DNA of 64,000 nt from Gammaproteobacteria bacterium (GCA_024234895.1 JACKNJ010000002.1:315001-379000); one strand, 5' to 3'; counted from the stretch's first letter, positions 32,127-42,332 are shown. Notes: a model not told the origin generated them from the letters alone. Made by a program: numbers and translations.

Positions 32127-33002
32127 TCAGGCTGCGCGCAGGCGAGCGACCGCGTGCATCCCGGCAACCGCGAGTGCGCCGACCACGCCGCCGGCGAGCA
32201 GTTCGGCCAGCAGGGCGGGCAGGAATGCGAGCAGGTGATGCAGGGCGGCGATGTGGTGCACGAACATGCCACCGCCGACCAGCAGCATCGCGATGGTGCC
32301 GACCACGCCGAGGACGCGGATCACCCACGGCAGGGCCGCGACCAGGCCGCGCCCGACCGCCATCAACACCCCTTGAACCGCACCATCGGACGCCCGGGCG
32401 CGCGCGATCAGATACAGACCGGCATCGTCCATCCGCACCAGCAGGGCGACCAGGCCATAGACGCCGACCGTGGCCAGGAGCGCGATCGCGCTGACCACGA
32501 TCAGGCGCATCAGCAGGGTTTGCTCCATGACCGTGCCGAGCGCGATCACGACGATCTCGATGGACAGGATGAAGTCGGTGCGTACCGCCGCGCGGATCTT
32601 GCCCTGCTCTTCGGCGAGCAGGGCGGCCCGGTCCTCGGTGTGGGTGCAGGGCACCTCGGCGCGGGCGTGCCCGCCGAACCATTCGAGGATTTTCTCGACG
32701 CCCTCATAGCTCAGGTAGACACCACCGAGCAGGAGGATCGGCACGATCAGCGCGGGCAGCCAGGCGCTGAGCGCGAAGGCCACCGGCAGGATGAGGAGCT
32801 TGTTGAGCAGCGAGCCGCGGGTGATCGCCCAGATCACCGGCAGTTCGCGCGTGGCGTGGAAGCCGGTCGCCTTCTCGGCATTCACCGCCAGATCGTCGCC
32901 GAGCACCCCGGCGGTCTTCCGGGCCGCGACCTTGCTCAGGGCGGCTGCATCGTCGAGCAGCGCGGCGACGTCGTCGAGGATCGCGAATATTCCGGTGGCC
33001 AT
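32127..33002 (-). CDS. DUF808 (YedI-like) membrane protein
   Basis: A 291-residue inner-membrane protein of the DUF808 family. The N-terminal signature M-A-T-G-I-F-A-I-L-D-D-V-A-A-L-L-D-D and the A-R-K-T-A-G-V-L-G-D-D-L-A-V-N-A-E-K block are clear. About six hydrophobic helices follow. The function is unknown. It is on the same strand as prfA and prmC but inserted between them, with 45 nt to prfA. Confidence 0.88.
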   Translation of the reverse strand: MATGIFAILDDVAALLDDAAALSKVAARKTAGVLGDDLAVNAEKATGFHATRELPVIWAITRGSLLNKLLILPVAFALSAWLPALIVPILLLGGVYLSYEGVEKILEWFGGHARAEVPCTHTEDRAALLAEEQGKIRAAVRTDFILSIEIVVIALGTVMEQTLLMRLIVVSAIALLATVGVYGLVALLVRMDDAGLYLIARARASDGAVQGVLMAVGRGLVAALPWVIRVLGVVGTIAMLLVGGGMFVHHIAALHHLLAFLPALLAELLAGGVVGALAVAGMHAVARLRAA

Positions 33003-33047
33003 GTCGGCAATCCCCTAGTGGATCGGATAAGTGACGTTCGACCGTCG

Positions 33048-34127
<1,080 letters not shown>

Positions 34128-34143
34128 GATCGGAGTCCGGTTG

Positions 34144-34207
34144 CGGTGCGCGGAGCGCACCCTACGGGGACTTCGATCGAAGGGCGTAGGGTGCGCTCCG
34201 CGCACCG
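34144..34207. repeat. GTAGGGTGCGCTCCGCGCACC palindrome between hemA and prfA
   Basis: Arms 34144-34166 and 34185-34207 are exact inverted copies with an 18-nt loop. It may form a transcript hairpin within the hemA-prfA unit. Confidence 0.85.
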
Positions 34208-34238
34208 CGTGGTGCGAGCGGAGGTATTACCCGCCCCG

Positions 34239-35501
34239 CTATTTGTCGGCTTCGCGGATGTTCAGCAGGACACGCGCGGTGTCGATGATCTCGACGCGAT
34301 CCTGTTCGAAGGCCTGGCGCAGGCTGACGCAGGGGTCGTGGATCAGCTTGTTGGTGAGGGTGTTGGCGAGCTGTTCGAGGACTTCGTCGGCGGCGTGGCC
34401 GGCGGCGAGCTGGCGGCGGGCCTTGGCGAGCACATCGTCGCGGGTGGATTCGGCCTGCTGGCGGAAGGCACGAATGGTCTCCGCGCCACGCATGATGCGC
34501 AGCCAGCCCATGAAGTGGCTGACCTGGTTGCCGATGATGTCCTCGGCCTGGGCGGCGGCCTCCTGGCGGGTGCGCAGGCCTTCCTGCACGACTTCCTGGA
34601 GGTCGTCGACGGTGTAGAGATAGACGTCTTCGAGCTTGCCGACGCCCTCGGCGATGTCGCGCGGCACGGCCAGATCGACCATGAACACCGGACGGTGCTT
34701 GCGCTTCTTGATCGCCGCTTTCACCTCGGGGAGGTTGAGTACGGTGGTCGGCGCGGCGGTCGAGGCGATGACGATGTCGGCTTCGTGCAGGTGCGCCGGA
34801 ATCTCGTCGAGGCCGATCGCGTAGCCGTTGAACTCACTGGCCAGCAGGCGCGCGCGGTCGACGCTGCGGTTGGCGACGATGACGTTGCCGAGGCCCGATT
34901 CCTTGAGATGCCGCGCGGCCAGTTCGATGGTCTCGCCGGCGCCGATCAACAACGCGCTCTGGTCTTCGAGGTTGCCGAGGATCTGCTTGGCGAGGCTGAC
35001 CGCCGCGAACGCCATCGACACCGGGCTGGAGCCGATCGCGGTCTCGGTGCGGACCTGCTTGGCGACCGAGAAGGTGTGCTGGAACAGGCGCCCGAGCACC
35101 TGGCCGACGGTCTCCGCGTCGGTGGCCTGCTGGAAGGCCTGCTTGACCTGGCCGAGGATCTGCGGCTCGCCGAGGATCATCGAATCCAGACCGGACGCGA
35201 CCCGCAGCAGATGGCGCACGGCCTCGTCGTCGCGGTGGAAATAGACGTAGGGTTCGAGGCTGTCGGCATCCAGGGAATGGAAGCGCCCAAGCCATTCGAT
35301 CACGCGTTTTACGTCGTCCTGCTCACCGCCGTAATACAGCTCGGTCCGGTTACAGGTCGAGATGATCGCGGCCTCGGCGACACCATCCAGCCCGCGCAGC
35401 TCACGCAGCGCGTCGCGCTGCCGATCCGGCCCGAACACGACACGTTCGCGGATCGAGACCGGGGCGGTCTTGTGGTTGATGCCGAGGGCGCAGAGCAGCA
35501 T
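34239..35501 (-). CDS. hemA: Glutamyl-tRNA reductase
   Basis: A 420-residue enzyme that reduces glutamyl-tRNA(Glu) to glutamate-1-semialdehyde, the first committed step of tetrapyrrole synthesis by the C5 route. The catalytic Cys50 is in S-T-C-N-R-T-E-L-Y, G-L-D-S-M-I-L-G-E-P-Q-I follows, and the NADPH domain has L-I-G-A-G-E-T. The C-terminal dimerisation helices are present. It is divergent from phnN/TPR-lolB-ispE, as in pseudomonads and many gammaproteobacteria. Confidence 0.97.
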   Translation of the reverse strand: MLLCALGINHKTAPVSIRERVVFGPDRQRDALRELRGLDGVAEAAIISTCNRTELYYGGEQDDVKRVIEWLGRFHSLDADSLEPYVYFHRDDEAVRHLLRVASGLDSMILGEPQILGQVKQAFQQATDAETVGQVLGRLFQHTFSVAKQVRTETAIGSSPVSMAFAAVSLAKQILGNLEDQSALLIGAGETIELAARHLKESGLGNVIVANRSVDRARLLASEFNGYAIGLDEIPAHLHEADIVIASTAAPTTVLNLPEVKAAIKKRKHRPVFMVDLAVPRDIAEGVGKLEDVYLYTVDDLQEVVQEGLRTRQEAAAQAEDIIGNQVSHFMGWLRIMRGAETIRAFRQQAESTRDDVLAKARRQLAAGHAADEVLEQLANTLTNKLIHDPCVSLRQAFEQDRVEIIDTARVLLNIREADK

Positions 35502-35602
35502 GGAATGGCCGTGAAAAGATGACCGGAAGTGTCTGAAAACCGCAGGATTCTGGGGTATGGACTATATGAACACAAGCGACGTCCCGGCACGCGGGGAATG
35601 AC

Positions 35603-36208
35603 TTGAACGATCATCCGGACACCACCAGCGCGACCGTCGGTCGCCTGATCTACCTGATCGGACCATCCGGCAGCGGCAAGGACAGCCTGATGCGCTATGC
35701 GCGTCCGCACCTCGCCGGTGCGTCGGTTGTGTTCGCGCATCGCTACATCACGCGCACGCCGCATGCGTCGGACGAGAACCACGTTGCGCTCGATGCGACC
35801 GAATTTGCCCGGCGGCGTGAGGCAGGCCTGTTCGCGATGCACTGGCGCGCCCATGGCCTCGACTACGCGGTGGGTATCGAGATCGATGCCTGGCGGTCGC
35901 GCGGCCTGACCGTGGTGGTCAACGGGGCGCGGCGCTACCTGCCTGCGTTGCGGGAGCGCTACCCGGACGCGGAGGTCGTCTGGATCGTGGCGGGCGATGA
36001 GCTTCGCACGCACCGCCTGCGTGAGCGCGCTCGCGAGGACGCCGGGCAGATCGCCGCGCGCCTGCAAATCCGCTTGGAAGTCGAACCTGACCCTGGCGAT
36101 GTGGTCATTAGTAATGACGGCCCCCTCGAGATCGCGGGGGATCGTCTGGTCGAGCTGCTCGATCGCGCTCCCGTGGCCATCAGGGTGGGCGCGTCGAATG
36201 GGGTATAG
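35603..36208 (+). CDS. phnN: Ribose 1,5-bisphosphate phosphokinase PhnN
   Basis: A 201-residue P-loop kinase of the guanylate-kinase-like PhnN family that makes PRPP from ribose 1,5-bisphosphate. Walker A is G-P-S-G-S-G-K-D-S at residues 20-28. Y-I-T-R-T-P, then A-M-H-W-R-A-H-G-L-D-Y fit PhnN. The start is TTG at 35603 and no ATG fits. The other phn genes are absent nearby; prs, another PRPP-forming gene, is 4 kb downstream. The short gap to hemA (101 nt) must hold both divergent promoters. Confidence 0.87.
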   Translation: MNDHPDTTSATVGRLIYLIGPSGSGKDSLMRYARPHLAGASVVFAHRYITRTPHASDENHVALDATEFARRREAGLFAMHWRAHGLDYAVGIEIDAWRSRGLTVVVNGARRYLPALRERYPDAEVVWIVAGDELRTHRLRERAREDAGQIAARLQIRLEVEPDPGDVVISNDGPLEIAGDRLVELLDRAPVAIRVGASNGV

Positions 36209-36266
36209 TCCGCAGGCGCTCCGGCACACGGGCGCTGCGCTTGTTTGACGAGGTTTCAACATCGCG

Positions 36267-38078
36267 ATGCCGAAATCCCTCCGGCCCCTGATCACCCTGC
36301 TGGTGAGCGTGTTCGCGCTGACCCAGAACGCCTGCGTCAGCAGCGCGCCCCGTGCCGACGCCCCCCCGGCGCAGGCCGAATCCCCCGCCGCCGACCCCGC
36401 AACCGGCCCCGCAACCGGCCCCGCCGGGACGACCGCTGACAAGAACGACGGCCTGTCGATCACGGTTCCGCCCGAACCGGTCGCGGAACCCCGTGCGCTG
36501 AGCCCGGAACTGGTCTTCGACGTGCTGGTCGGCGAGATCGCCGGGCAACGCGGCGATCTGCCACTCGCGGTCGCGCACCTGCTGCGCGCCTCGCAGGAAT
36601 CCGGCGATGTCAGCCTGGCGCAGCGCGCCACCCGCATCGCGCTGCTCGCGCACGATTACGGCGCCGCCTTGCAGGCCGCCGAACAGTGGATCGAAGTCGA
36701 GCCGGACAGCGAGGAGGCGATGCGCACCGCGTCGATCCTGTATCTGCGCACGGGCAACGTCCGCCGCGCCGCCGGCCATCTCGGCGACGTGATCGCGCGG
36801 TCCGGCATCGACAGCGGCCCGGTGTTCGACACCGTCACCGTGCAACTCATCCGCGAGCCCAACAAGCCCGCCGCCCTGGGGGTCGCGGAAGCCCTGCTTG
36901 AACGCTTCCCGGAAGATTCAAACGCGATGTTCTGTGTCAGCCGCGTCGCGTTCACGGTCGGCGATCGGGGTCGCGCGATCACCGCCGCCGAACAGGCCCT
37001 GGCGAAGCGTCCGGACTGGGCGCGCGTGCGCGCCTTCCTGTCGCGGCTGTACGTCGCGGATGGGCGCGTCGACGAGGGCCTGACGGCGCTCAAGACGGCC
37101 ATCGAGCACGACCAGGCCAACGCCGAGCTGCGTCAGGCCTACGCCCGCCTGTTGCTTGAAGCGCGCCGTTTCGACGAGGCGCGCGCCGAGTTCCAGGCGA
37201 TCCTCGATCGCAACCCGGATGACGCCGACTCGCACTACGCGATGGGTCTGCTGGAACTCGACGCGGACAATCCGGATGCCGCCGAGATGCATTTCATGCG
37301 CCTCTACGAGCTGGGCGAACGTTCCAATGACGCGTCCTACTACCTGGGCACGATCGCCGAGAAGAAGGGCCAGTTGCAGCGCGCGATCCGCTGGTACTCG
37401 GGCGTGCGCGGTGGTGATTACCGCATCGAGGCGCAGATCCGCGAAGCCCGCGTGCTGGCCATGCGTGGCCACGTCGACGCCGCGGTGGCGCGGCTGGCCA
37501 CCATCCGTCGCGTCGAGCCGGAGCTGGCCGTGCGCCTGTTCATGAGCGAGGCCGAGATCCTGCGTGACGCCAACCGCATGGAAGACGCGATGGCCAGTTA
37601 CGACAGCGGCCTTGCCGAGCATCCGGATGACCCGGACCTGCTCTACGCACGGGCCCTGCACGGCGAACGCATGGGGCGCATCGACTGGTTGGAACGCGAC
37701 CTGCGCCGCCTGATCGAGATCGAACCGGAGAACGCGCATGCCCTGAACGCGCTCGGCTATACGCTGGCCGACACGACCGACCGTTACGCCGAGGCGCTGA
37801 GCCTGATCGAACGCGCCTACAAGCTGCTTCCGGACGACCATGCCGTGATCGACAGCATGGGCTGGGTGCAGTACCGCCTCGGCAACCTCGGTGCCGCCCT
37901 GGAATATCTCCAGCGCGCCGCCGGGCTGCGCAAGGACGCGGAAATCGCCGCCCACCTCGGCGAGGTGTTGTGGGCGCTGGGCCGCCACGACGAGGCGCGC
38001 GAAGTCTGGCGGAAGGCGCTCGAGGACGAGCCGGAAAGCGACGTCCTTATCGAGACCCGCAAGCGGCTCGATAACTGA
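36267..38078 (+). CDS. TPR-repeat protein upstream of lolB (PA4667-like)
   Basis: A 603-residue exported protein. The N terminus has a hydrophobic signal ending L-T-Q-N-A-C, which could be a weak lipobox, then a Pro/Ala-rich linker (about 30-65). At least eight tetratricopeptide units follow to the end, for example H-Y-A-M-G-L-L-E-L-D and A-L-N-A-L-G-Y-T-L-A-D. Its place between hemA and lolB matches PA4667 of Pseudomonas aeruginosa, suggesting an envelope scaffold in the periplasm or at the outer membrane. It ends one base before the lolB start. Confidence 0.88.
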   Translation: MPKSLRPLITLLVSVFALTQNACVSSAPRADAPPAQAESPAADPATGPATGPAGTTADKNDGLSITVPPEPVAEPRALSPELVFDVLVGEIAGQRGDLPLAVAHLLRASQESGDVSLAQRATRIALLAHDYGAALQAAEQWIEVEPDSEEAMRTASILYLRTGNVRRAAGHLGDVIARSGIDSGPVFDTVTVQLIREPNKPAALGVAEALLERFPEDSNAMFCVSRVAFTVGDRGRAITAAEQALAKRPDWARVRAFLSRLYVADGRVDEGLTALKTAIEHDQANAELRQAYARLLLEARRFDEARAEFQAILDRNPDDADSHYAMGLLELDADNPDAAEMHFMRLYELGERSNDASYYLGTIAEKKGQLQRAIRWYSGVRGGDYRIEAQIREARVLAMRGHVDAAVARLATIRRVEPELAVRLFMSEAEILRDANRMEDAMASYDSGLAEHPDDPDLLYARALHGERMGRIDWLERDLRRLIEIEPENAHALNALGYTLADTTDRYAEALSLIERAYKLLPDDHAVIDSMGWVQYRLGNLGAALEYLQRAAGLRKDAEIAAHLGEVLWALGRHDEAREVWRKALEDEPESDVLIETRKRLDN

Positions 38079-38079
38079 C

Positions 38080-38715
38080 ATGACGCTCCGCAAGGCGCCT
38101 CTGGCGATCGCGATCGCGGCCTTGCTGTTGTCGGCCTGCGCGCCGCCGGTCTGCTGCCCGCCCGAACCCGAAACCACCGAACTCGCCGCAATGGAGCTGG
38201 CGCGTGCGCATCAGGCCCGGCTGGCAGCCATCGATGACTGGACTCTGCAGGGCCGGATCGGATTGGTCCGTGGCGAGGAAGGCTGGCACGCCGGCCTGCA
38301 TTGGGTGCAGCAGGGCGACGCCTATCAGATCCAGCTGGATGGCCCCGTCGGGCAGGCCGCGATGCGCCTGATCGGCAACGCCGACGGCATCACCCTGCTC
38401 GTTCCAGACCAGGCGCCGATCTCGGCGGACAGCCCGGAAGTCCTGATCCGCGAGGCGATGGGCTTCGAACTGCCGGTGTCCGGCCTCCGCTGGTGGATGA
38501 CCGGGCGCCTGCAACCCGGCGCCAACGCCGTCAGCACCCTCGACGAGGCCGGGCGGATCAAGGAGATCGAGCAGGACGGCTGGCGGGTCCGGTTCCTCGA
38601 TTACGCCGATGTCGGTGCAGGGCTCGACCTGCCCGCCAAGATGCGCCTCGAACACGCCGAAGTGACCATCAAGCTGGTCCTGCGCGCGTGGCAGGTCCAA
38701 GCACAACCTTCCTGA
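38080..38715 (+). CDS. lolB: Outer-membrane lipoprotein insertion protein LolB
   Basis: A 211-residue outer-membrane lipoprotein that accepts lipoproteins from LolA. The signal peptide ends in the lipobox L-L-S-A-C (about residues 16-20). The mature part has the LolB pattern: W-T-L-Q-G-R-I-G-L-V-R at the first strand, Q-L-D-G-P-V-G-Q-A-A, and G-L-R-W-W-M-T-G-R. It is flanked by the TPR gene and ispE, the standard order. Confidence 0.94.
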   Translation: MTLRKAPLAIAIAALLLSACAPPVCCPPEPETTELAAMELARAHQARLAAIDDWTLQGRIGLVRGEEGWHAGLHWVQQGDAYQIQLDGPVGQAAMRLIGNADGITLLVPDQAPISADSPEVLIREAMGFELPVSGLRWWMTGRLQPGANAVSTLDEAGRIKEIEQDGWRVRFLDYADVGAGLDLPAKMRLEHAEVTIKLVLRAWQVQAQPS

Positions 38716-38737
38716 TCCCCCTTCCAGCGAGCATGCG

Positions 38738-39583
38738 GTGAGCTTCTGCGAACCCTGGCCGGCACCGGCCAAGATCAACCTGTTTCTGCACATCGTAGGT
38801 CGCCGTGAAGACGGCTTTCACCTGTTGCAGACCGTGTTCCAGTTCGTCGACTGGTGCGACTGGCTGGCCTTCGAAATCGACGATTCCGGGGTCGTGTCAC
38901 GCAGCGGCGGACTTGCGCACGTCCCCGAGGACGCCGATCTGACCGTGCGCGCCGCGCGCCTGCTGCAGGCCGAGACCGGCTGCCGGAAAGGGGTGCGCAT
39001 CGCCATCGACAAGCGCCTGCCGGAGGGGGGTGGCCTGGGTGGCGGCAGTTCCGACGCGGCAACGGTCCTGGTGGCGCTCAACCGGCTTTGGGCATTGAAT
39101 CTTGATGTCGATCGACTGGCCGGGCTCGGGCTCGCGCTCGGCGCGGACGTGCCGGTGTTCGTGCGTGGTCACGCGGCCTGGGCGGAGGGGGTCGGCGAAC
39201 GGCTCACCCCGGTCGAGCCGGAGACCCCCTGGTATGCCCTCGTGGTACCCGACGAAAAGGTCAATACAGCCAGTATTTTCAAGGCCCCGCAATTGACACG
39301 TGATACCCCCGTGACGACAATACGCGCCCTTTTCGAGGGGGGTTCGGCAGGGGTTGGTCACAACGACTGCGAGGCTGTGGTGCGAGTGTTGTATCCCGGC
39401 GTGGATGCGGCATTCGCCCACCTGGCGCGATTCGCGCCGCCACGCATGACCGGTACCGGCGCCACCGTGTTCGCTGCTTTCGATTCCCGCGATGCCGCCC
39501 AGGCCGCGCTCGCCGATCTACCTGCGGGTTGGCAGGGTCGGGTGGCGCGCGGTCTGAATCGCTCCCCGTTGATGGATCGTTAA
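38738..39583 (+). CDS. ispE: 4-diphosphocytidyl-2-C-methyl-D-erythritol kinase
   Basis: A 281-residue GHMP kinase of the MEP isoprenoid pathway. The N-terminal W-P-A-P-A-K-I-N-L-F-L block holds the catalytic Lys. The ATP loop is G-G-G-L-G-G-G-S-S-D-A-A, and the C-terminal G-T-G-A-T-V motif is present. It starts with GTG at 38738, 22 nt after lolB. tRNA-Gln and prs follow, as in many gammaproteobacteria. Confidence 0.96.
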   Translation: MSFCEPWPAPAKINLFLHIVGRREDGFHLLQTVFQFVDWCDWLAFEIDDSGVVSRSGGLAHVPEDADLTVRAARLLQAETGCRKGVRIAIDKRLPEGGGLGGGSSDAATVLVALNRLWALNLDVDRLAGLGLALGADVPVFVRGHAAWAEGVGERLTPVEPETPWYALVVPDEKVNTASIFKAPQLTRDTPVTTIRALFEGGSAGVGHNDCEAVVRVLYPGVDAAFAHLARFAPPRMTGTGATVFAAFDSRDAAQAALADLPAGWQGRVARGLNRSPLMDR

Positions 39584-39592
39584 CCGAGTTCT

Positions 39593-39736
39593 TGGGGTGT
39601 CGCCAAGCGGTAAGGCAGCGGCTTTTGGTGCCGCCATTCCCAGGTTCGACCGGTTCGCCGGGAGCGAACCGGGACCGCGAAGGCGGGCCCGAAGGGCGAA
39701 GGGCAGGATGCCCGGAGCAATCCTGGCACCCAAGCC
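39593..39736 (+). pseudogene. Interrupted extra copy of tRNA-Gln(TTG)
   Basis: Bases 39593-39649 are identical to the first 57 nt of the intact tRNA-Gln at 39807. The remaining 3' part reappears at 39720-39736 with one mismatch (CACCCAAGCC for CACCCCAGCC). A ~70-nt insertion (39650-39719) splits it in the T-loop, exactly after TTCGA. The insertion opens with a perfect GC-rich hairpin (39650-39672). A second hairpin (AAGCCGCC/GGCGGCTT) follows the 3' half. As it stands it cannot form a T-arm and acceptor stem without removal of the insert. Confidence 0.8.
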
Positions 39737-39806
39737 GCCAAAGGCGGCTTCGGAGGTCTGGAAAGCGCCCGAGAAGGAAACGGAGTGGCCGGACAATTTG
39801 AAACAT

Positions 39807-39881
39807 TGGGGTGTCGCCAAGCGGTAAGGCAGCGGCTTTTGGTGCCGCCATTCCCAGGTTCGAATCCTGGCACCCCAGCCA
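39807..39881 (+). tRNA. tRNA-Gln (anticodon TTG)
   Basis: A complete 75-nt cloverleaf. The acceptor stem TGGGGTG pairs with CACCCCA, the D-arm contains GCGGTAAGGC, and the anticodon stem GCGGC/GCCGC holds loop TTTTGGT with anticodon TTG. The T-arm is CCAGG-TTCGAAT-CCTGG and the encoded tail is G-CCA. It closely matches E. coli tRNA-Gln and sits in the conserved ispE-tRNA-prs position. Confidence 0.97.
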
Positions 39882-40009
39882 AACACCGATTCCGGGATCG
39901 CAGCATTGTGCGCGGTCGGGATCGACAAGCGACAACACCAGATGTTGTACGACTTCTGTCGATGCGCGAGCATCGCAGGACCGCCGAACATCACAACGGG
40001 AATCCAACC

Positions 40010-40966
40010 GTGTCCGACCGCCGGATGATCGTTTTCTCGGGTAACGCGCACCGCGCGCTGGCCCAGGATGTCGTGAGTCGCCTGAACCTGCCGCTGGGTC
40101 GCGCCGTCGTCGGGCGCTTCAGTGACGGCGAGGTGATGGCCGAGATCATGCAGGACGTTCGCGGTGCGGATGTGTTCGTGATCCAGCCGACCTGCGCGCC
40201 GAACACCAACACCAACATCATGGAACTGTTGGTGATGATGGACGCGCTGCGCCGCGCTTCCGCGCACCGCATCACCGCGGTCATGCCGTATTTCGGCTAT
40301 GCCCGCCAGGATCGGCGCCCGCGCTCGGCGCGTGTGCCGATCACCGCCAAGCTGGTCGCCAGGATGGTCAGCGAGGCGGGCGCGGACCGCGTGCTGACCA
40401 TCGATCTGCACGCGGACCAGATTCAGGGCTTTTTCGATGTCCCCGTGGACAACGTCTATGCCTCCCCGGTGCTGCTCGGCGACATCTGGCGCCAGAAGTA
40501 TCCGAACCTGATGGTCGTGTCGCCGGACGTCGGCGGCGTGGTGCGTGCCCGTGCGGTCGCCAAGCGCCTCGACGACGCCGACCTCGCGATCATCGACAAG
40601 CGTCGCCCGAAGCCGAACGAGGCCAAGGTGATGAACATCATCGGCGATGTCCGCGGCCGCACCTGTGTGCTGGTCGACGACCTCGTCGATACCGCCGGCA
40701 CCCTGTGTCAGGCGGCTGGCGCGCTCAAGGATGCGGGCGCGCTGAAGGTGGTGGCCTACGTGACCCACCCGGTGCTGTCCGGGTCGGCGATCGACAACAT
40801 CTCCAACTCGCGTCTCGACGAGCTGGTGGTGACGGACACCATCCCCCTGCAGGATGCCGCGCGCGCCTGCCCGCGTATCCGCCAGCTCAGCGTGGCGGAG
40901 ATGATGGCGGAGACGCTGCGCCGCATTCACACGGAGGAGTCGGTCAGTCAGATGTTCGTCGACTGA
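40010..40966 (+). CDS. prs: Ribose-phosphate pyrophosphokinase
   Basis: Makes PRPP from ribose 5-phosphate and ATP for histidine, purine, pyrimidine and NAD synthesis. It has 318 residues when started at GTG 40010 (S-D-R-R-M-I-V-F-S-G), the normal length; the frame is open further upstream through the tRNA. The flexible loop Y-A-R-Q-D-R-R, the metal/ribose site D-L-H-A-D-Q-I-Q-G-F-F and the PRPP motif V-L-V-D-D-L-V-D-T-A-G-T are present. Confidence 0.96.
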   Translation: MSDRRMIVFSGNAHRALAQDVVSRLNLPLGRAVVGRFSDGEVMAEIMQDVRGADVFVIQPTCAPNTNTNIMELLVMMDALRRASAHRITAVMPYFGYARQDRRPRSARVPITAKLVARMVSEAGADRVLTIDLHADQIQGFFDVPVDNVYASPVLLGDIWRQKYPNLMVVSPDVGGVVRARAVAKRLDDADLAIIDKRRPKPNEAKVMNIIGDVRGRTCVLVDDLVDTAGTLCQAAGALKDAGALKVVAYVTHPVLSGSAIDNISNSRLDELVVTDTIPLQDAARACPRIRQLSVAEMMAETLRRIHTEESVSQMFVD

Positions 40967-41017
40967 CCGGAACGATTTTTGGTGTTCGCCCCTGGTCGCG
41001 GGGGCGGACGTAACGAC

Positions 41018-41044
41018 CCGTCGGTAACCACTGGCGGTTTTTTT
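41018..41044 (+). terminator. Possible intrinsic terminator/attenuator between prs and rplY
   Basis: A short stem CCGTC/GGCGG (one G-U pair) is followed by seven T. Another GCCCC/GGGGC hairpin lies just upstream. The stem is weak, so partial termination upstream of rplY is more likely than a full stop. Confidence 0.5.
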
Positions 41045-41064
41045 GTAACTGGAGCAACAACGCA

Positions 41065-41688
41065 ATGACTGAAGATTTCATCGTCAACGCTGAAGTTCGT
41101 ACTGACGCGGGGAAGGGTGCGAGCCGCCGCCTGCGCAAGACGGACAGCGTGCCGGCCATCCTCTACGGTGGTCACAAGGACCCCGTGATGCTTAGCCTCA
41201 AGTACTACGAGGTGATCAAGCATCTTGAACACGAGTCCTTCTACTCGCACATCCTCACCGTCAACGTCGGCGGTGTCAGCGAGAAGGCCGTGCTCAAGGA
41301 CGTTCAGCGCCACCCGGCGCAGGACATCGAAATCCTGCACATGGACTTCCAGCGTGTCAGCGCTGACGAGAAGCTCCACATGCATGTGCCGCTGCACTTC
41401 ATCAACGAAGAAGGCTGCCCGGGCGTCAAGGCCGGCGGTCTGGTCAGCCACTCCATCACCGAAGTCGCGGTCGCCTGCCTGCCGAAGGACCTGCCGGAGT
41501 TCATCGAGGTCGACATGGCCGCCATGGAAGCCAACTCGGCCATCCACCTGTCGCAGCTCAAGCTGCCGGCCGGCGTCGAGATTCCGGAGCTGGCGCTGGG
41601 TGAGGCGCATGACCATGCGGTCGTCTCCATCCACGTCCGCGGCGCGGGCAGCGATGAAGAAGGCGGCGATGAGGCAGCCGAAGACTGA
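41065..41688 (+). CDS. rplY: 50S ribosomal protein L25, long (Ctc) form
   Basis: A 207-residue L25/general stress protein Ctc. The N-terminal 5S-rRNA-binding domain starts with E-V-R-T-D-A-G-K-G-A-S-R-R-L-R. The C-terminal beta domain (about 100-185) has the V-P-L-H-F-I-N-E-E block, and an acidic tail follows. It lies between prs and pth, the standard order. Confidence 0.96.
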   Translation: MTEDFIVNAEVRTDAGKGASRRLRKTDSVPAILYGGHKDPVMLSLKYYEVIKHLEHESFYSHILTVNVGGVSEKAVLKDVQRHPAQDIEILHMDFQRVSADEKLHMHVPLHFINEEGCPGVKAGGLVSHSITEVAVACLPKDLPEFIEVDMAAMEANSAIHLSQLKLPAGVEIPELALGEAHDHAVVSIHVRGAGSDEEGGDEAAED

Positions 41689-41714
41689 TCCTGTGGTGAT
41701 CCGGGGGCGGGGAC

Positions 41715-42302
41715 ATGACTGAAGCCGCCTCCGGCATCCAGATGATCGTCGGACTGGGCAACCCCGGTCCGCAGTACGACCAGACCCGGCACAACGCCGG
41801 GTTTTGGTTTTTGGACGAGGTCGCCTCGCGAGCCGGCGTAAGCCTGCGCCCGGACGGCAAGTTCTTCGGCGCTGCGGCCAAGGCCGTGATCGACGGTCGC
41901 GATGTCTGGCTGCTGAAACCGGACACCTTCATGAATCGCAGCGGCCAGGCCATCGGCGCGCTCGCGCGCTTCTACAAGATCGCGCCCGAAGCCATCCTGG
42001 TCGCCCACGACGAACTCGATCTCGACCCCGGTACCGTCCGTCTCAAGCGCGGCGGCGGGCACGGCGGTCACAACGGGCTGCGCGACACCATCAATCAGCT
42101 CGCCAGCAAGGAATTCATGCGCCTGCGCCTCGGCGTCGGTCACCCCGGTCACAAGGACCTGGTGGTCGATTACGTGCTCAACAAGCCGTCGCAGGACGAC
42201 CGCAGGAAGATCGAAGACGCGATCTGGGATGCGGAGCGCGAGATCGCGGCGATCGTGCGCGGCGATTTCGAGGCGGTGATGCGCGTGCTGCACGCGCGCT
42301 GA
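41715..42302 (+). CDS. pth: Peptidyl-tRNA hydrolase
   Basis: A 195-residue enzyme that frees tRNA from stalled peptidyl-tRNA. It carries G-L-G-N-P-G-P-Q-Y and the catalytic His26 in T-R-H-N-A-G-F. The substrate Asn is in M-N-R-S-G-Q and the Asp in H-D-E-L-D-L. G-G-G-H-G-G-H-N-G-L-R is also present. It is coupled with rplY and ychF in one run. Confidence 0.96.
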   Translation: MTEAASGIQMIVGLGNPGPQYDQTRHNAGFWFLDEVASRAGVSLRPDGKFFGAAAKAVIDGRDVWLLKPDTFMNRSGQAIGALARFYKIAPEAILVAHDELDLDPGTVRLKRGGGHGGHNGLRDTINQLASKEFMRLRLGVGHPGHKDLVVDYVLNKPSQDDRRKIEDAIWDAEREIAAIVRGDFEAVMRVLHAR

Positions 42303-42332
42303 GCCCACACACACTCCTGACAGGAACGAATC

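Noticed and set aside
39593..39649. Upstream tRNA-Gln copy as a second functional tRNA gene
   Set aside because: The T-arm and acceptor stem are split by ~70 nt; bacteria are not known to splice such an insert from a T-loop.
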